The position numbers and the translations under genes were made by a program. This document shows, in pieces, positions 1-8,667 of a stretch of 34,151 bases of DNA. The number at the start of each line of letters is the position of its first letter. The stretch's first letter is position 1. The stretch is from an uncultured Acidimicrobiales bacterium (GTDB lineage Bacteria; Actinomycetota; Acidimicrobiia; Acidimicrobiales; SHLQ01), in contig CAKZVC010000073.1 in the NCBI GenBank assembly GCA_937922235.1, forward strand, positions 70,355 to 104,505. Direction: 5' to 3'. The notes beneath the pieces were generated by a model, which ran no database searches, was not told the origin of the DNA, and saw only the letters and a list, made by a program, of their open reading frames with translations.

Positions 1-442
1 CAGCCGGCGTCGTTGGGCCGGTGAGCGGCCCAACGTTGCTGACCACTGCCATATCACCCCGGTTGAAAATCTCGGCAAAGGCAGGCAGCGCTTCGTTGAA
101 TCCGAAGTCGCCGTTTCCGGCTGGCAGCAGAGAGGCCCGAGCAGGTGCAATGTTGCCACGAGTGGCTGCGAAGTCGGCGTACGTCGACCCTGACTGCCGG
201 GTGTTCAACGGTGCGTACATGTTGAACCCGTCGGCGCCGCCGTCGAGGAAGATGCACACGAGGCTACGGTTGCCCGCTGGCCCGCAGATCGTTGCTCCAG
301 CCGGGTCTGCACGCAGGCCTGACATGGCGACACCAGCGGCGACCGAAGCTACGCCAGCTCGGCGAAGAAACTGTCGGCGGTTGAGCCCGCTGACATCGTC
401 GTTGCTCATCATGAGGTCGGAGATAGTTGGTTCGTTGTTCAT
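1..442 (-). CDS. DUF1501 family secreted protein, N-terminal part (cut by window edge)
   Basis: The reading frame opens at ATG 442-440 and runs off the window at base 1, so only about 147 N-terminal residues are visible. A twin-arginine signal is seen near residue 22 (N-R-R-Q-F-L-R-R-A-G followed by an Ala/Val-rich stretch), so export by Tat is expected. The mature part has the DUF1501 look: L-V-C-I-F-L-D-G-G-A-D-G-F-N followed by N-x-R-x-x-Y-A-D and P-A-F-A-E-I-F-N. The start codon overlaps the stop of the upstream DUF1800 gene (ATGA), so the two are translationally coupled. DUF1501 and DUF1800 genes are known to occur as pairs; the biochemical role of the pair is not established. The family assignment is firm, the function is not. 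Confidence 0.88.
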   Translation of the reverse strand, partial: MNNEPTISDLMMSNDDVSGLNRRQFLRRAGVASVAAGVAMSGLRADPAGATICGPAGNRSLVCIFLDGGADGFNMYAPLNTRQSGSTYADFAATRGNIAPARASLLPAGNGDFGFNEALPAFAEIFNRGDMAVVSNVGPLTGPTTPA

Positions 443-2505
443 CGTTGCACCATGAATGCGGGAGAACCGATACAGATAAAGATCGCTTCGACCGCCCGCA
501 GGTAACGGCCGTCAGCGTCTGTAGGAATGCTCGAGAGGTTGGACTGGATCGCCGTCGCGATTGCCGACGGCATCGTTCCGCCGAAGAGCAGCGTGTCGAG
601 ATGTTCCACGAGCGCCGGCAGGTCGCCAGCCAGCGCAATCTCTTCGGTGAAATCGATGCGCGCCGGGTTTGGTCGGGCATCACCCGATTGGGTGTTGTCG
701 GTGAGGACCATGCTGAAGAACATGTCGTTGGTCGCGGCCAGGTTCGCCTCGGTGAGGATCTGCATCTCGGGAGCTACCAGGTCGGAGCCGGCAGGTGAGT
801 ACTGCGGCGAGAAGAAGTTGAAGACCGAGTTGGCCTTCAACGGGGCCTGGCCGAGCGTGTTGTCGATAACGCCAATGTGGTCGGCGTACACGACGTAGTT
901 CGGAGCCGCCTGAGGAGACGGCCGAACGTCGAACGCTCGCCACACCTGCAGCAGGCGCAGCATCGGTTCTTTCACTTTGCCGAAGTCACGTCGGGCGACC
1001 GCTTCTCGAGATCGAGCTTCGGGGTCGAGCAAGATCGCCGATATCACCGCACGCAAGTCGCCCCGGACGCCTGACCCGTTGTTGTTGAACACGGTGGCGA
1101 CTCGGCGGACGTAGTCACCGCTCGGGTTGCTCGTGACCATCCGCTGGATAAGCGACTTGGCGACGAACGGACCGACATTCGCGTGGGCAAAGATATTGTC
1201 GAGCGCCGCGTCGAGATCCTGACGGGCGGTTTGCCCGCCGGGCAGGGTGACGCCGTTGAGAAGGGTCTTTGGTTCGTCGTCGTGGAACGCTTCGACCGGA
1301 GTCATCGGCAGCCAGTACCGGTCGTTGGGAATGTTGTTCGACGTCATCGACTCAAGACCGTTGAAGTTCCAGCCGGTAAACACGCGCGCAAACCCCTCGA
1401 TGATCGGGAGGGTGAACGTGGGAATCGGCACGCCGTCTCGCATGCGTTCGGTGCCGTCGAGGTCGAGCTCGTACAAGCCGATCGTAAACAGCTGCATCAT
1501 CTCCCGAGCGAAGTTCTCGTCGGGGCGAATGTTGCGCGCTGGGTCGGCCCGCTGGTTCCGAAGGTGGCTGAGGTACACACCCATAATTGGGTGCAGCGCC
1601 ACATCGGTCATGAGGTCGCGGAAGTTGCCATCGGCGTGACGGCCGAGCATGTCGTAGTAGTTCGATACCGCGGCCTGAGCGTTGCCGATCACGTAGTCGA
1701 GGTCACTGACAACGAAGATCTCGCTCAGGGCAAACTGCACCCGTTGGCGGAGGTGATCGGTGCCGTCCACGGCGTTGCGCCACCAGATCTCATGGCGGTT
1801 CTGCCGTCTGCCTTGGTTCGGGAGCGACAGGATGTAGGGCATCGTTTCGGACTGCGGTTCGGCCCACTGCGCCGCGATCCACCCTTCGAGATCGTTCGAT
1901 TCGGCGAGCGAAGCCATCGCTTCTGGTGTTGCGCCAAAGGTTGCCTGGTTAAGGAATCGCACCGCATCGGCCTGGGAGATCTCGCCAGTCGATGGCGGAG
2001 GAGGCGGAGGTGCGCCGGGTTCAAGGCAGAGCGCCACGTCGACAACACCGGTTACTCGCACCCACATGTTGTTGATGCGGGTGAGCTCGATGCCGGGCTC
2101 TAGGCGGTTTGCCATGGCTTGAAGGTCGACGGAGAATTCGTTCCACTCGCCATCGCGGGTGGCCGGTCCGAGGCCACCTTCGTATCGGTAGCCGAATCGG
2201 AACGAGTCGCGGCGATCGTCCGGATTGAACTTGAAGACACGACGACCCTGGTTCGTGCGAACAGCGACGTAGACGAGGTGGTAGTTCCGACCCCGCAGGG
2301 CAACGTTCAACCGGTAGTTCTCCATCTCAGGCGCCGGTACGGCGCGGAAGCGACCGAACCGCGCTGGGTTGGCCGATTCCAGCCGGACCGCATCGGCGTA
2401 GTCGTGGTCGGGTCCGGGGTCAACGGAGGTGATCGTGCCGTTGTTTGTCGACTGCCAGGACTGCTCTGTATCGGTTCGCAGGAGGAGGCTCATGCACGTT
2501 GACAC
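439..2505 (-). CDS. DUF1800 family protein with N-terminal beta-rich domain
   Basis: This 688-residue protein has a DUF1800 domain from about residue 180 to the end, with the typical R-Q-R-V-Q-F-A-L-S-E-I-F and P-D-E-N-F-A-R-E-M-M-Q-L-F-T-I-G-L segments. It is preceded by a proline run (about 168-174) and a roughly 160-residue N-terminal domain rich in aromatic and charged residues that I do not recognise; it could be a carbohydrate-binding-like beta sandwich. The frame begins at GTG 2505 (or ATG 2493); an in-frame TAA at 2512-2514 rules out a longer start. No signal peptide is visible, which is odd because its partner DUF1501 protein carries a Tat signal. The gene is divergent from the oxidoreductase at 2579 and its stop overlaps the DUF1501 start by ATGA. 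Confidence 0.88.
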   Translation of the reverse strand: MSTCMSLLLRTDTEQSWQSTNNGTITSVDPGPDHDYADAVRLESANPARFGRFRAVPAPEMENYRLNVALRGRNYHLVYVAVRTNQGRRVFKFNPDDRRDSFRFGYRYEGGLGPATRDGEWNEFSVDLQAMANRLEPGIELTRINNMWVRVTGVVDVALCLEPGAPPPPPPSTGEISQADAVRFLNQATFGATPEAMASLAESNDLEGWIAAQWAEPQSETMPYILSLPNQGRRQNRHEIWWRNAVDGTDHLRQRVQFALSEIFVVSDLDYVIGNAQAAVSNYYDMLGRHADGNFRDLMTDVALHPIMGVYLSHLRNQRADPARNIRPDENFAREMMQLFTIGLYELDLDGTERMRDGVPIPTFTLPIIEGFARVFTGWNFNGLESMTSNNIPNDRYWLPMTPVEAFHDDEPKTLLNGVTLPGGQTARQDLDAALDNIFAHANVGPFVAKSLIQRMVTSNPSGDYVRRVATVFNNNGSGVRGDLRAVISAILLDPEARSREAVARRDFGKVKEPMLRLLQVWRAFDVRPSPQAAPNYVVYADHIGVIDNTLGQAPLKANSVFNFFSPQYSPAGSDLVAPEMQILTEANLAATNDMFFSMVLTDNTQSGDARPNPARIDFTEEIALAGDLPALVEHLDTLLFGGTMPSAIATAIQSNLSSIPTDADGRYLRAVEAIFICIGSPAFMVQR

Positions 2506-2566
2506 GCACCATTACCCACTCGCGGGGGACACGATTTCAAAGAAAATTCCCACGACCGTTTCCGAC

Positions 2567-2572
2567 TACATT
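2567..2572 (+). promoter_or_regulatory. Putative -10 box of a leaderless oxidoreductase transcript
   Basis: TACATT (TANNNT pattern) ends 6 bases before ATG 2579, the spacing expected if transcription starts at or next to the A of the start codon. No Shine-Dalgarno sequence precedes 2579. No convincing -35 box is seen. Inference from spacing only. Confidence 0.35.
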
Positions 2573-2578
2573 GTCGAG

Positions 2579-3496
2579 ATGCCTGCACCGTTTCGCTTCT
2601 CTGCCTCCTTAGGCCAAGTTCCCGCCGATCAGATCGTCGCTACCGCCCAGCGGGCCGAAGAGCTCGGGTTCTACTCGGTTACGGTGCCCGACCACCTCGA
2701 CGATCAGCCGGCTCCGCTCATTGCGCTTTCGGCTGTGGCGGCGTCAACCTCGACCCTGCGCCTGCTTCCGCTCGTCCTTGCGAACGACTACCGCCAGCCG
2801 GTTGTGCTGGCTAAGGAGCTCGCCACCCTCGATGCCCTCTCGGGCGGTCGACTCGAAGTTGGGTTGGGTGCTGGCTGGATGACGTCGGACTACGAGTTCG
2901 CCGGAATCCAGAACGACTCGCCCGGCACTCGTATCCGCAAGCTCAGCGATTCGGTCGACATCATCACCGCCCTGATGCGCGGCGACACCGTCGACCATGA
3001 TGGCGAGTTCTATTCAGTTCACGGAACAGCTGGCGCTCCGCACGCGTCCACTCCGATCATGCTCGCTGGCGGCAAGCAGAAGATGCTCACACTGGCCGGA
3101 CAGAAGGCCGACATCATCGGCATCAACCCCGGCCTCACGGCAGGCGTGATCGACGAGCGAGCTGGCCGCGACGCCACCCTCGAGCGCACTGATCAGAAGC
3201 TCGAGTGGGTAAAGGAGGGTGCGGGCGATCGATTCGATTCGCTGATCTTCCAAACCCGCATTCACCTTGCGATGGTTACCGACGACCGTGAGGCGGTCGC
3301 CGCCGAGATGGCGCCTCTGCTTGGCATCTCTGCCGAAGAAGCGCTGGCCTCACCGCATGCGCTCGTGGGAAACACTCAGCAGATCGTCGAAGAGGTCCAG
3401 CAGTGGCGCGAGCGCTGGGCCATGTCCTACATCTCGATCGATGCGGGTGCGATGGACGACTTCGCGCCGATCATCGAAGCGCTTGATGGGGTGTAA
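2579..3496 (+). CDS. LLM-class F420-dependent oxidoreductase (TIGR03621-like)
   Basis: The 305-residue product is a luciferase-like monooxygenase-fold (TIM barrel) protein, expected to use coenzyme F420 for hydride transfer in the cytoplasm; the substrate is unknown. The start P-F-R-F-S-A-S-L-G-Q, the early E-E-L-G-F-Y-S-V-T-V-P-D-H-L segment, L-D-A-L-S-G-G-R-L-E-V-G-L-G-A-G-W near residue 95, and P-I-M-L-A-G-G near residue 158 match the family I know as TIGR03621 (MSMEG_2516 type). I chose ATG 2579 because the conserved family N terminus begins right after it. An in-frame ATG at 2492 behind a GGAGGAGG stretch (2481-2488) would add 29 residues with no family resemblance. The gene converges on hemD with 6 bases between the stops. 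Confidence 0.87.
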   Translation: MPAPFRFSASLGQVPADQIVATAQRAEELGFYSVTVPDHLDDQPAPLIALSAVAASTSTLRLLPLVLANDYRQPVVLAKELATLDALSGGRLEVGLGAGWMTSDYEFAGIQNDSPGTRIRKLSDSVDIITALMRGDTVDHDGEFYSVHGTAGAPHASTPIMLAGGKQKMLTLAGQKADIIGINPGLTAGVIDERAGRDATLERTDQKLEWVKEGAGDRFDSLIFQTRIHLAMVTDDREAVAAEMAPLLGISAEEALASPHALVGNTQQIVEEVQQWRERWAMSYISIDAGAMDDFAPIIEALDGV

Positions 3497-3502
3497 CGGT
3501 CG

Positions 3503-4219
3503 CTAGAGCAGGCCGACGATTGCGTCGACGGTCGGCTCGGGAGCGATCGATACTTCGTACCCCAGCGTGAGCGCCCGAGCGGCAGTAACACCGCCAATGC
3601 ACAGCGCTCGGGTCGGAGTTGTTCCGACATGCTCGGTGTAGCGATCGACCGCTGACGGCGACGCAAACACCACGGTGTCAGCTCGAAGAGCATCCTCGAC
3701 CGTTGCCGGTTCGAGCTCGGGCATCACGTTGCGATAGGCCGCAACGGTGCTGACATCGACGCCGCGTTCGCGAAGGCCATCGGCCAGAACGGTGCGGCCA
3801 ACTTCTGCTTGAGCAATGAGGACACGCCCCGTGATCGAGATCGTGTCGAATGCCGAGAGCAAGCCTTCTGACGAAGCCGCATCGGGACGCAAATGCACGG
3901 TCCAGCCAGCAGCCTCGAGCACGGCGCCGGTTCCGCTTGCGATAACGGCGATCGAACAGGCCCCAGGAGTAAGGAGTGCTGCCTCGGCATGTTCGACGAC
4001 TCGCCGGGCGCCGTTTGGCGAAAGCACAACCAGCCAATCGCCAGCGGTGAGCTCGGCCAGCGCATCGCGCAGCGCAAGGCCGCCATCTTCAGCATCGAGG
4101 ATCTCGAGCAATGGAAGCGAGATGGCCTCTCCCCCACGTTCGGCAATCGCCGCGATCAGCGGCGCGGCCTGCGGAGTTGCTCGCGTGACGACGATCTGTC
4201 GACCAGCGAGCTCGGGCAT
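3503..4219 (-). CDS. hemD: Uroporphyrinogen-III synthase
   Basis: The 238-residue product closes and inverts ring D of hydroxymethylbilane to give uroporphyrinogen III in heme, siroheme and cobalamin synthesis. The N terminus (P-E-L-A-G-R-Q-I-V-V-T-R) and the C-terminal V-V-F-A-S-P-S-A-V-D-R-Y and C-I-G-G-V-T-A-A-R-A segments are typical of HemD, a family of low overall conservation. The start is ATG 4219: it lies one base after the hemC stop (TAA-C-ATG), and the frame upstream of it overlaps hemC without HemD-like sequence. It is the last gene of the rex-peptidase-hemA-hemC-hemD run, and its neighbours strengthen the call. Confidence 0.94.
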   Translation of the reverse strand: MPELAGRQIVVTRATPQAAPLIAAIAERGGEAISLPLLEILDAEDGGLALRDALAELTAGDWLVVLSPNGARRVVEHAEAALLTPGACSIAVIASGTGAVLEAAGWTVHLRPDAASSEGLLSAFDTISITGRVLIAQAEVGRTVLADGLRERGVDVSTVAAYRNVMPELEPATVEDALRADTVVFASPSAVDRYTEHVGTTPTRALCIGGVTAARALTLGYEVSIAPEPTVDAIVGLL

Positions 4220-4220
4220 G

Positions 4221-5096
4221 TTAGGCAAGCCTCGCCCGTAGGTCGGCGGCGAGGCCATGGCCAAGCGCCACACCATCGCTGCCGCTGCGGGTATCGGTGA
4301 AGACCATTTCGGCGCCATCGGACAGCATTGCGGTGAGGATGACTTGGTCTCCGTCGAGCACGCCGTGGGCTCCGGCGGGAAGGTCACAGTCGCCACCGAG
4401 CTCAACCAAGAACGCTCGTTCAGCGTTGAGGATACGACGGGCGACAGCGTCGTCTATTGCACTGAGCGCCTCGATCGTCTGCGCGTCATCGGCACGGCAC
4501 TCGACGGCGAGCGTTCCCTGGCCGACCTGCGGGAGCATCACATCAACTGCGAGGTGATCGACAACGTCGGGCGTGCGTCCGAGACGATAGAGCGCAGCTG
4601 CCGCCACAACGATCGCATCAAGCTCGCCGCCTGCCGCCTTCACCAGTCCGAGCCGAGTGTCGATGTTGCCGCGGATCTCGACGAGCTCGACATCGGGACG
4701 AAGGGCTGCGAGCTGCACCTGTCGACGAATCGAACCCGTACCCACTCGGGCGCCGTCGGGCAGGTCGGCAAGAGCACAACCAACCAGGACGTCGCGTGCG
4801 TCAGCTCGTGGAGGAACAGCGGCGATCGTGAGCTCGTCTGGGGTGAGCGCAGGAAGATCTTTCGCCGAATGGACGGCGATGTCGGCACGGCCGTCGAGCA
4901 ACGCAGCCTGCACTTCTTTGACGAACACACCCTTGCCACCGATCTCGTGCAGCGGCGTGGTTTTGTCACGGTCGCCTGCGGTCGAGACGATGACTGGCTC
5001 AACTTCGACGCCACCTGCGGCGAGCAACTCGGCCACGTAGTTGGCCTGCCAAAGGGCAAGGGCACTCCCACGAGTCGCCGCACGGATCTTGGTCAT
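4221..5096 (-). CDS. hemC: Porphobilinogen deaminase (hydroxymethylbilane synthase)
   Basis: The 291-residue product polymerises four porphobilinogens into hydroxymethylbilane. Visible motifs: T-R-G-S-A-L-A-L-W-Q near residue 8, G-K-G-V-F-V-K-E at 54-61, the active-site segment V-H-S-A-K-D-L-P with catalytic Asp80, G-T-G-S-I-R-R near 119-125, R-G-N-I-D-T-R-L near 142-149, and Cys237 in G-G-D-C, which holds the dipyrromethane cofactor. The length fits the family. It starts at ATG 5096, 60 bases after hemA; no clear Shine-Dalgarno sequence precedes it. All catalytic residues are present, so it should be active. Confidence 0.97.
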   Translation of the reverse strand: MTKIRAATRGSALALWQANYVAELLAAGGVEVEPVIVSTAGDRDKTTPLHEIGGKGVFVKEVQAALLDGRADIAVHSAKDLPALTPDELTIAAVPPRADARDVLVGCALADLPDGARVGTGSIRRQVQLAALRPDVELVEIRGNIDTRLGLVKAAGGELDAIVVAAAALYRLGRTPDVVDHLAVDVMLPQVGQGTLAVECRADDAQTIEALSAIDDAVARRILNAERAFLVELGGDCDLPAGAHGVLDGDQVILTAMLSDGAEMVFTDTRSGSDGVALGHGLAADLRARLA

Positions 5097-5156
5097 AAGA
5101 GGAGCCTAGAGTTCAGGGTCGCAGAGCCAGAAATGCAGAAGCCGGGAATGCGAAGT

Positions 5157-6416
5157 TCAGTCGAGTTCGATGTCGAAGAGCTCTTGGAGAGCTTCGGCCA
5201 TGCGGTCGCCCTTTGGCGTTCCCGCTGACTCACGCAGCTGCGCCATGGGGCGGTGAAGCAACTTGTTCAAGAGTGCCTTCGTCGCTGCGTCGACTTGGCC
5301 GAGCGTGTCGTCGTCGACCGATGGGCCGATGCGTCCGAGTTCGGCCAGGCGCAAGGCCTCGACCTCGCGGCGGAATGCTCGGGCGAGAGGCTCAACCTGC
5401 TCGGCAGTCGAAACCGCCATGAAGCGGGCAACTTCGTCGTCGACGACGGTGCGGACCGCTTCGATTTCGCCGCGACGCTCGGCCCGGCCGGCTTCGGCGA
5501 ACTCGGTGAGATCTTCCATGTCGAGCAAGGTCACGCCGTCGATTTCGCCAGCTGCAGGGTCGACGTCGCGAGGAACGGCAATATCGACGATCAGAAGCTT
5601 GCGCTTCGGGCGGGCCGCCATGATCTCTTCGAGCGTGTCGTTGCTGACCATGATCTCGTTGGCGCCGGTGCCGGTGAGCATGACGTCGACGTCTTCGACG
5701 ACCGAGGCAAGGTCGGACAGCGGGGCAACATCTCCGCCAACTCGTTCGGCGAGCTCGGCGGCTCGTTCGACGGTGCGGTTACAGATCACGATGCGGCGAG
5801 TGCCGGCGTCACGAAGCGCAACGGTCATGCCTTCGCTCATTTCGCCTGCACCAAGCACGCAGATGGCCTTGCCATCAAGGCTGCCGAGGGCATGGGTTGC
5901 CATGGCGACAGCAGCTCGGGATACCGAGGTGATGTTGCGAGCAATGCCGGTCGAGGCACGGACCTTGCGGCCAGCAGTGCACGAAGCCCCGAAGAGACGC
6001 GAGAGCGACGGGCCAACAACTCCGGCCGAATGGGCCTTGTCGTATGCCGTGCGAACCTGGCCGAGGATTTCGGTCTCGCCGAGGACTGCTGAATCGAGCC
6101 CAGATGCCACCGAGAAAAGGTGGCGGGCAGCGTCGGCGTCGTGGTGGGCGTACAGATGATCGACGAACGACATCGTCGGCAGGCCAGAGTGACGGGCGAG
6201 TGCGTCGCGCACATCGCCGAACGCCGGGTGGAAACGCTCGGCGCGAATGTAGATCTCGGTGCGGTTGCACGTGGAGAGAATGACCGCTTCGGAGATGTCG
6301 TCGGAGGCGGTCAGATCGTCAAGAACCTTGGGCATCCGCTCGTCGTCGATGGCAAGCTTTTCGAAGTCGCCAATTGGAATCGACCGCTGATTCACTCCGA
6401 TAACGACGACAGACAT
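5157..6416 (-). CDS. hemA: Glutamyl-tRNA reductase
   Basis: The 419-residue product reduces glutamyl-tRNA to glutamate-1-semialdehyde with NADPH, the first committed step of C5-pathway tetrapyrrole synthesis. Catalytic Cys50 lies in S-T-C-N-R-T-E; a Rossmann segment V-L-G-A-G-E-M-S-E follows near 192-200; I-C-N-R-T near 220 and I-V-D-I-A-V-P-R-D near 275 are typical. A C-terminal helical dimerisation domain ends in L-F-D-I-E-L-D. Start ATG 6416 precedes M-S-V-V-V-I-G-V-N, the usual N terminus. In actinobacteria hemA commonly follows rex, a redox-responsive repressor; here a peptidase gene lies between them. Confidence 0.97.
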   Translation of the reverse strand: MSVVVIGVNQRSIPIGDFEKLAIDDERMPKVLDDLTASDDISEAVILSTCNRTEIYIRAERFHPAFGDVRDALARHSGLPTMSFVDHLYAHHDADAARHLFSVASGLDSAVLGETEILGQVRTAYDKAHSAGVVGPSLSRLFGASCTAGRKVRASTGIARNITSVSRAAVAMATHALGSLDGKAICVLGAGEMSEGMTVALRDAGTRRIVICNRTVERAAELAERVGGDVAPLSDLASVVEDVDVMLTGTGANEIMVSNDTLEEIMAARPKRKLLIVDIAVPRDVDPAAGEIDGVTLLDMEDLTEFAEAGRAERRGEIEAVRTVVDDEVARFMAVSTAEQVEPLARAFRREVEALRLAELGRIGPSVDDDTLGQVDAATKALLNKLLHRPMAQLRESAGTPKGDRMAEALQELFDIELD

Positions 6417-6440
6417 TTGGTGCCACTTTCAGGCGCTTGG

Positions 6441-6463
6441 TGTAGGCAGTGTACCCACCTACA
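6441..6463. promoter_or_regulatory. Inverted repeat upstream of hemA, possible operator
   Basis: TGTAGG (6441-6446) and CCTACA (6458-6463) form a 6-base inverted repeat with an 11-base gap. On the minus strand a TACACT hexamer that could serve as a -10 box lies inside the gap, 25-36 bases before hemA. A regulator bound here would cover the promoter core. Sequence is seen; role is inferred. Confidence 0.35.
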
Positions 6464-6470
6464 GGATCCC

Positions 6471-6498
6471 GTTGATTGCCTAACCCTGCCAAATCAAC
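6471..6498 (-). terminator. Hairpin after the peptidase gene, possible weak terminator
   Basis: GTTGATT (6471-6477) pairs with AATCAAC (6492-6498) around a 14-base loop, 30 bases after the stop of the minus-strand peptidase gene. There is no U tract after it on the minus strand. It may only attenuate read-through from rex-peptidase into hemA. Confidence 0.25.
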
Positions 6499-6528
6499 TG
6501 GGCTTCCAAATGGGTGACTTTTGTTACG

Positions 6529-8616
6529 TCACGCCGCGTGAGAGTGCTCGACGTCCGGATGCTCGTCGATCACCTCTACGTCAGGCTCCACGAGCACCTC
6601 AGCTGCCTGCTTCTTCGCCCGACGCCGACGGATCACCATCCACGTCAACAGCACCACCATGATCGCCAGCGCAGCCGCGCCGACCTTGGCCCACACAAGA
6701 CGAGTTGCGCCCACCGTTGCAGCTTCTGCGAGCTTTGCTTCGAGGCGTTGACGAGCATCATCAATGCCCTCGACATCGTCTTCGGCAAAGGCGCCCTCAG
6801 CCAGAGCCGCATACGGAGCCAGGGGAACGTCGCGCAGTCCCCATGCTTCTTCGGTCGTCAGCTCACGGGTGGCGATCTGACGGACGCCTTCGACTTTGCC
6901 GATCGCTATCTCTTGGTCGGCGAGGACTTTCAGTGCCCGCGAGTAGTCGTCGCTGCTTCGCTCGTAAGAGATCTGGGCGGCGTTGGAAAGTTCGAGCTCG
7001 GCGTCAGCCGCAATCGTGGCGACCTCGCGGAACCGCTCGTGCACCTGCGACGCGCCACCCATCAGGGTCACGGCATCGTCGAAGTCCCAGCGAACCATCT
7101 CGTGACGGACGTCGATCGGAATGGTCCAGTCCTCCTCGAAGCTGATGAATTCGCTATAGCGAGCTCGCGCGTCGCGTCGTTCATCGAGCATCTCGATGTG
7201 CCGGTCAGCCACGACGTACTTGGTGAACAACGCTTCGAGCTCGGCTTCTTGTTCGGCGGTTGCGTGCATCGATGCCAGGTCGAGCACGCGTCGCCAGTCG
7301 TCTCGGACGAGCGTGGTCTCTTCCTCGTTCTCGCCCGGGTACGACGTGAGGTCGTCGTTCGCAGCACGCAGCACGAATTGCACGCCGTCGAGCCCGATGA
7401 TGTCGACCATCTCGCGCACGACAAACCAAGACGCCGAGTATCCGTAGGCCTCCCGAGCTCGGAAGTCGGCGTCGTCAACGCCTGAAGCCGTGGAGGTTCG
7501 GCTCCATTCGATCAACGGCACCGCGTTCTTGGCGGTGGTCAGCGGCCTTCGAGGCACGTCTTCGGCTTCCCACTCGAGTGCGTTCTGGGTTTGCCACGAG
7601 AACTCTTCGGCGAGACCCTCCGAGATCCATCGCTCCGCGAACAGTCCGTTGTTGAACCAGGCGTGACTGAGCTCGTGAATCATGACGCCCGAGTCGAGTT
7701 CGTTGCCGATTTCGATCGACGTGTCGAGGGGGTTGTACCAGCCGGCGTATCCGTAGAAGTACGGGTTGACCGACTCGGTCACTTCGAGGACCGACTGGTC
7801 GGGCACCGGCAACCCGATGAGCTCCTCGAGTTGTGGAAGTCCTTCCGTGATCGTCTGCTTTGCGAAACTCGACCACTCGTCATCGCCCGGCCACGTTCGC
7901 AACTCGATGTCCTGACCAGCAACGGTGAACCGCTGAGTGTCGAGCCCTTCGTCGATCGTGATTGTGACGAACGTGAAGATATCCTCGGGAACATCGAAGA
8001 CCCGGGGTTCCCATTCCACAAAGCGAGGCTCGTCGTCCTCAAGGCTCAGTCCGTCAGCATCACTGTCGTCGACCTGGCGGAGGATGTCACCAAACTCCGT
8101 GAGACGCGCACCTTCGGGTATTCGAAGAAGCAATGAACCAGTGCCGGGGTCGGAGAACGACCACATGGGGAAGGCGTGGAACGCTGGGTTGGAGAAGAAG
8201 ATCCCTTCGCCGCGAATCTCGCCGAGTGGCAATGAGTAAGTGATGGTGAAGCTGCGCCGCTGACCAGAACGAAGCTCGGTAGGAAGGCGAGCAGTTCGCA
8301 CTTCGAAGTCATCATCGATCTCCGACGCCGTGCTCGACAGCGTGCTGCCACGGCTCACGATCTTCAGATTCTGCGCGTTGGTTGGCACGACGATGATCAG
8401 GCTGTCGAAGTACGAGTAGTAGATCGTGTTGCCGCGGCGACGTTCGGCCGTCGTGTTCCTCATGACCGCAGTGGTCTCGACGTCAACCGAGCCTTCTCGA
8501 ACGGTGAACACCGTGTCTTCGGAGTACGACAGCCCATCCGTTGGCTGAGCTCCGAGTGCGGGCGCGCTGAAGATGAGCAAACTCACCGTCATCACGAGGC
8601 CCGCTAGAAATCGCAT
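6529..8616 (-). CDS. Membrane-anchored gluzincin-type metallopeptidase
   Basis: The 695-residue product has a signal peptide (residues 1-23), a beta-rich N-terminal region, and a zinc-peptidase core with H-E-L-S-H at 314-318 followed by S-E-G-L-A-E-E, where Glu333 is the likely third zinc ligand (M1-like gluzincin layout with a short 14-residue spacer). A single C-terminal transmembrane helix (about 645-665) is followed by R-R-R-R-A-K-K, so the catalytic domain should face outside with a short cytoplasmic tail rich in acidic and His residues. The catalytic Glu315 is present. Substrate unknown. It lies 51 bases after rex and 112 bases before hemA on the same strand, an unusual insertion into this locus. 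Confidence 0.82.
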   Translation of the reverse strand: MRFLAGLVMTVSLLIFSAPALGAQPTDGLSYSEDTVFTVREGSVDVETTAVMRNTTAERRRGNTIYYSYFDSLIIVVPTNAQNLKIVSRGSTLSSTASEIDDDFEVRTARLPTELRSGQRRSFTITYSLPLGEIRGEGIFFSNPAFHAFPMWSFSDPGTGSLLLRIPEGARLTEFGDILRQVDDSDADGLSLEDDEPRFVEWEPRVFDVPEDIFTFVTITIDEGLDTQRFTVAGQDIELRTWPGDDEWSSFAKQTITEGLPQLEELIGLPVPDQSVLEVTESVNPYFYGYAGWYNPLDTSIEIGNELDSGVMIHELSHAWFNNGLFAERWISEGLAEEFSWQTQNALEWEAEDVPRRPLTTAKNAVPLIEWSRTSTASGVDDADFRAREAYGYSASWFVVREMVDIIGLDGVQFVLRAANDDLTSYPGENEEETTLVRDDWRRVLDLASMHATAEQEAELEALFTKYVVADRHIEMLDERRDARARYSEFISFEEDWTIPIDVRHEMVRWDFDDAVTLMGGASQVHERFREVATIAADAELELSNAAQISYERSSDDYSRALKVLADQEIAIGKVEGVRQIATRELTTEEAWGLRDVPLAPYAALAEGAFAEDDVEGIDDARQRLEAKLAEAATVGATRLVWAKVGAAALAIMVVLLTWMVIRRRRAKKQAAEVLVEPDVEVIDEHPDVEHSHAA

Positions 8617-8667
8617 TCCAACAGGTAACGGATGCGAGCAGAGGCCCCTTAAGAAGCTTCCTGAGAT

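Noticed and set aside
2429..2578. Longer open frame upstream of the LLM oxidoreductase
   Set aside because: It runs antisense through the DUF1800 gene start and has no family resemblance; the conserved N terminus begins at 2579.
4220..4405. N-terminal extension of hemD
   Set aside because: It lies inside hemC; the ATG at 4219 directly after the hemC stop fits the family.
4257..6159. Long plus-strand open frames opposite hemC and hemA
   Set aside because: Both minus-strand genes have full catalytic motifs; the plus frames show no family.
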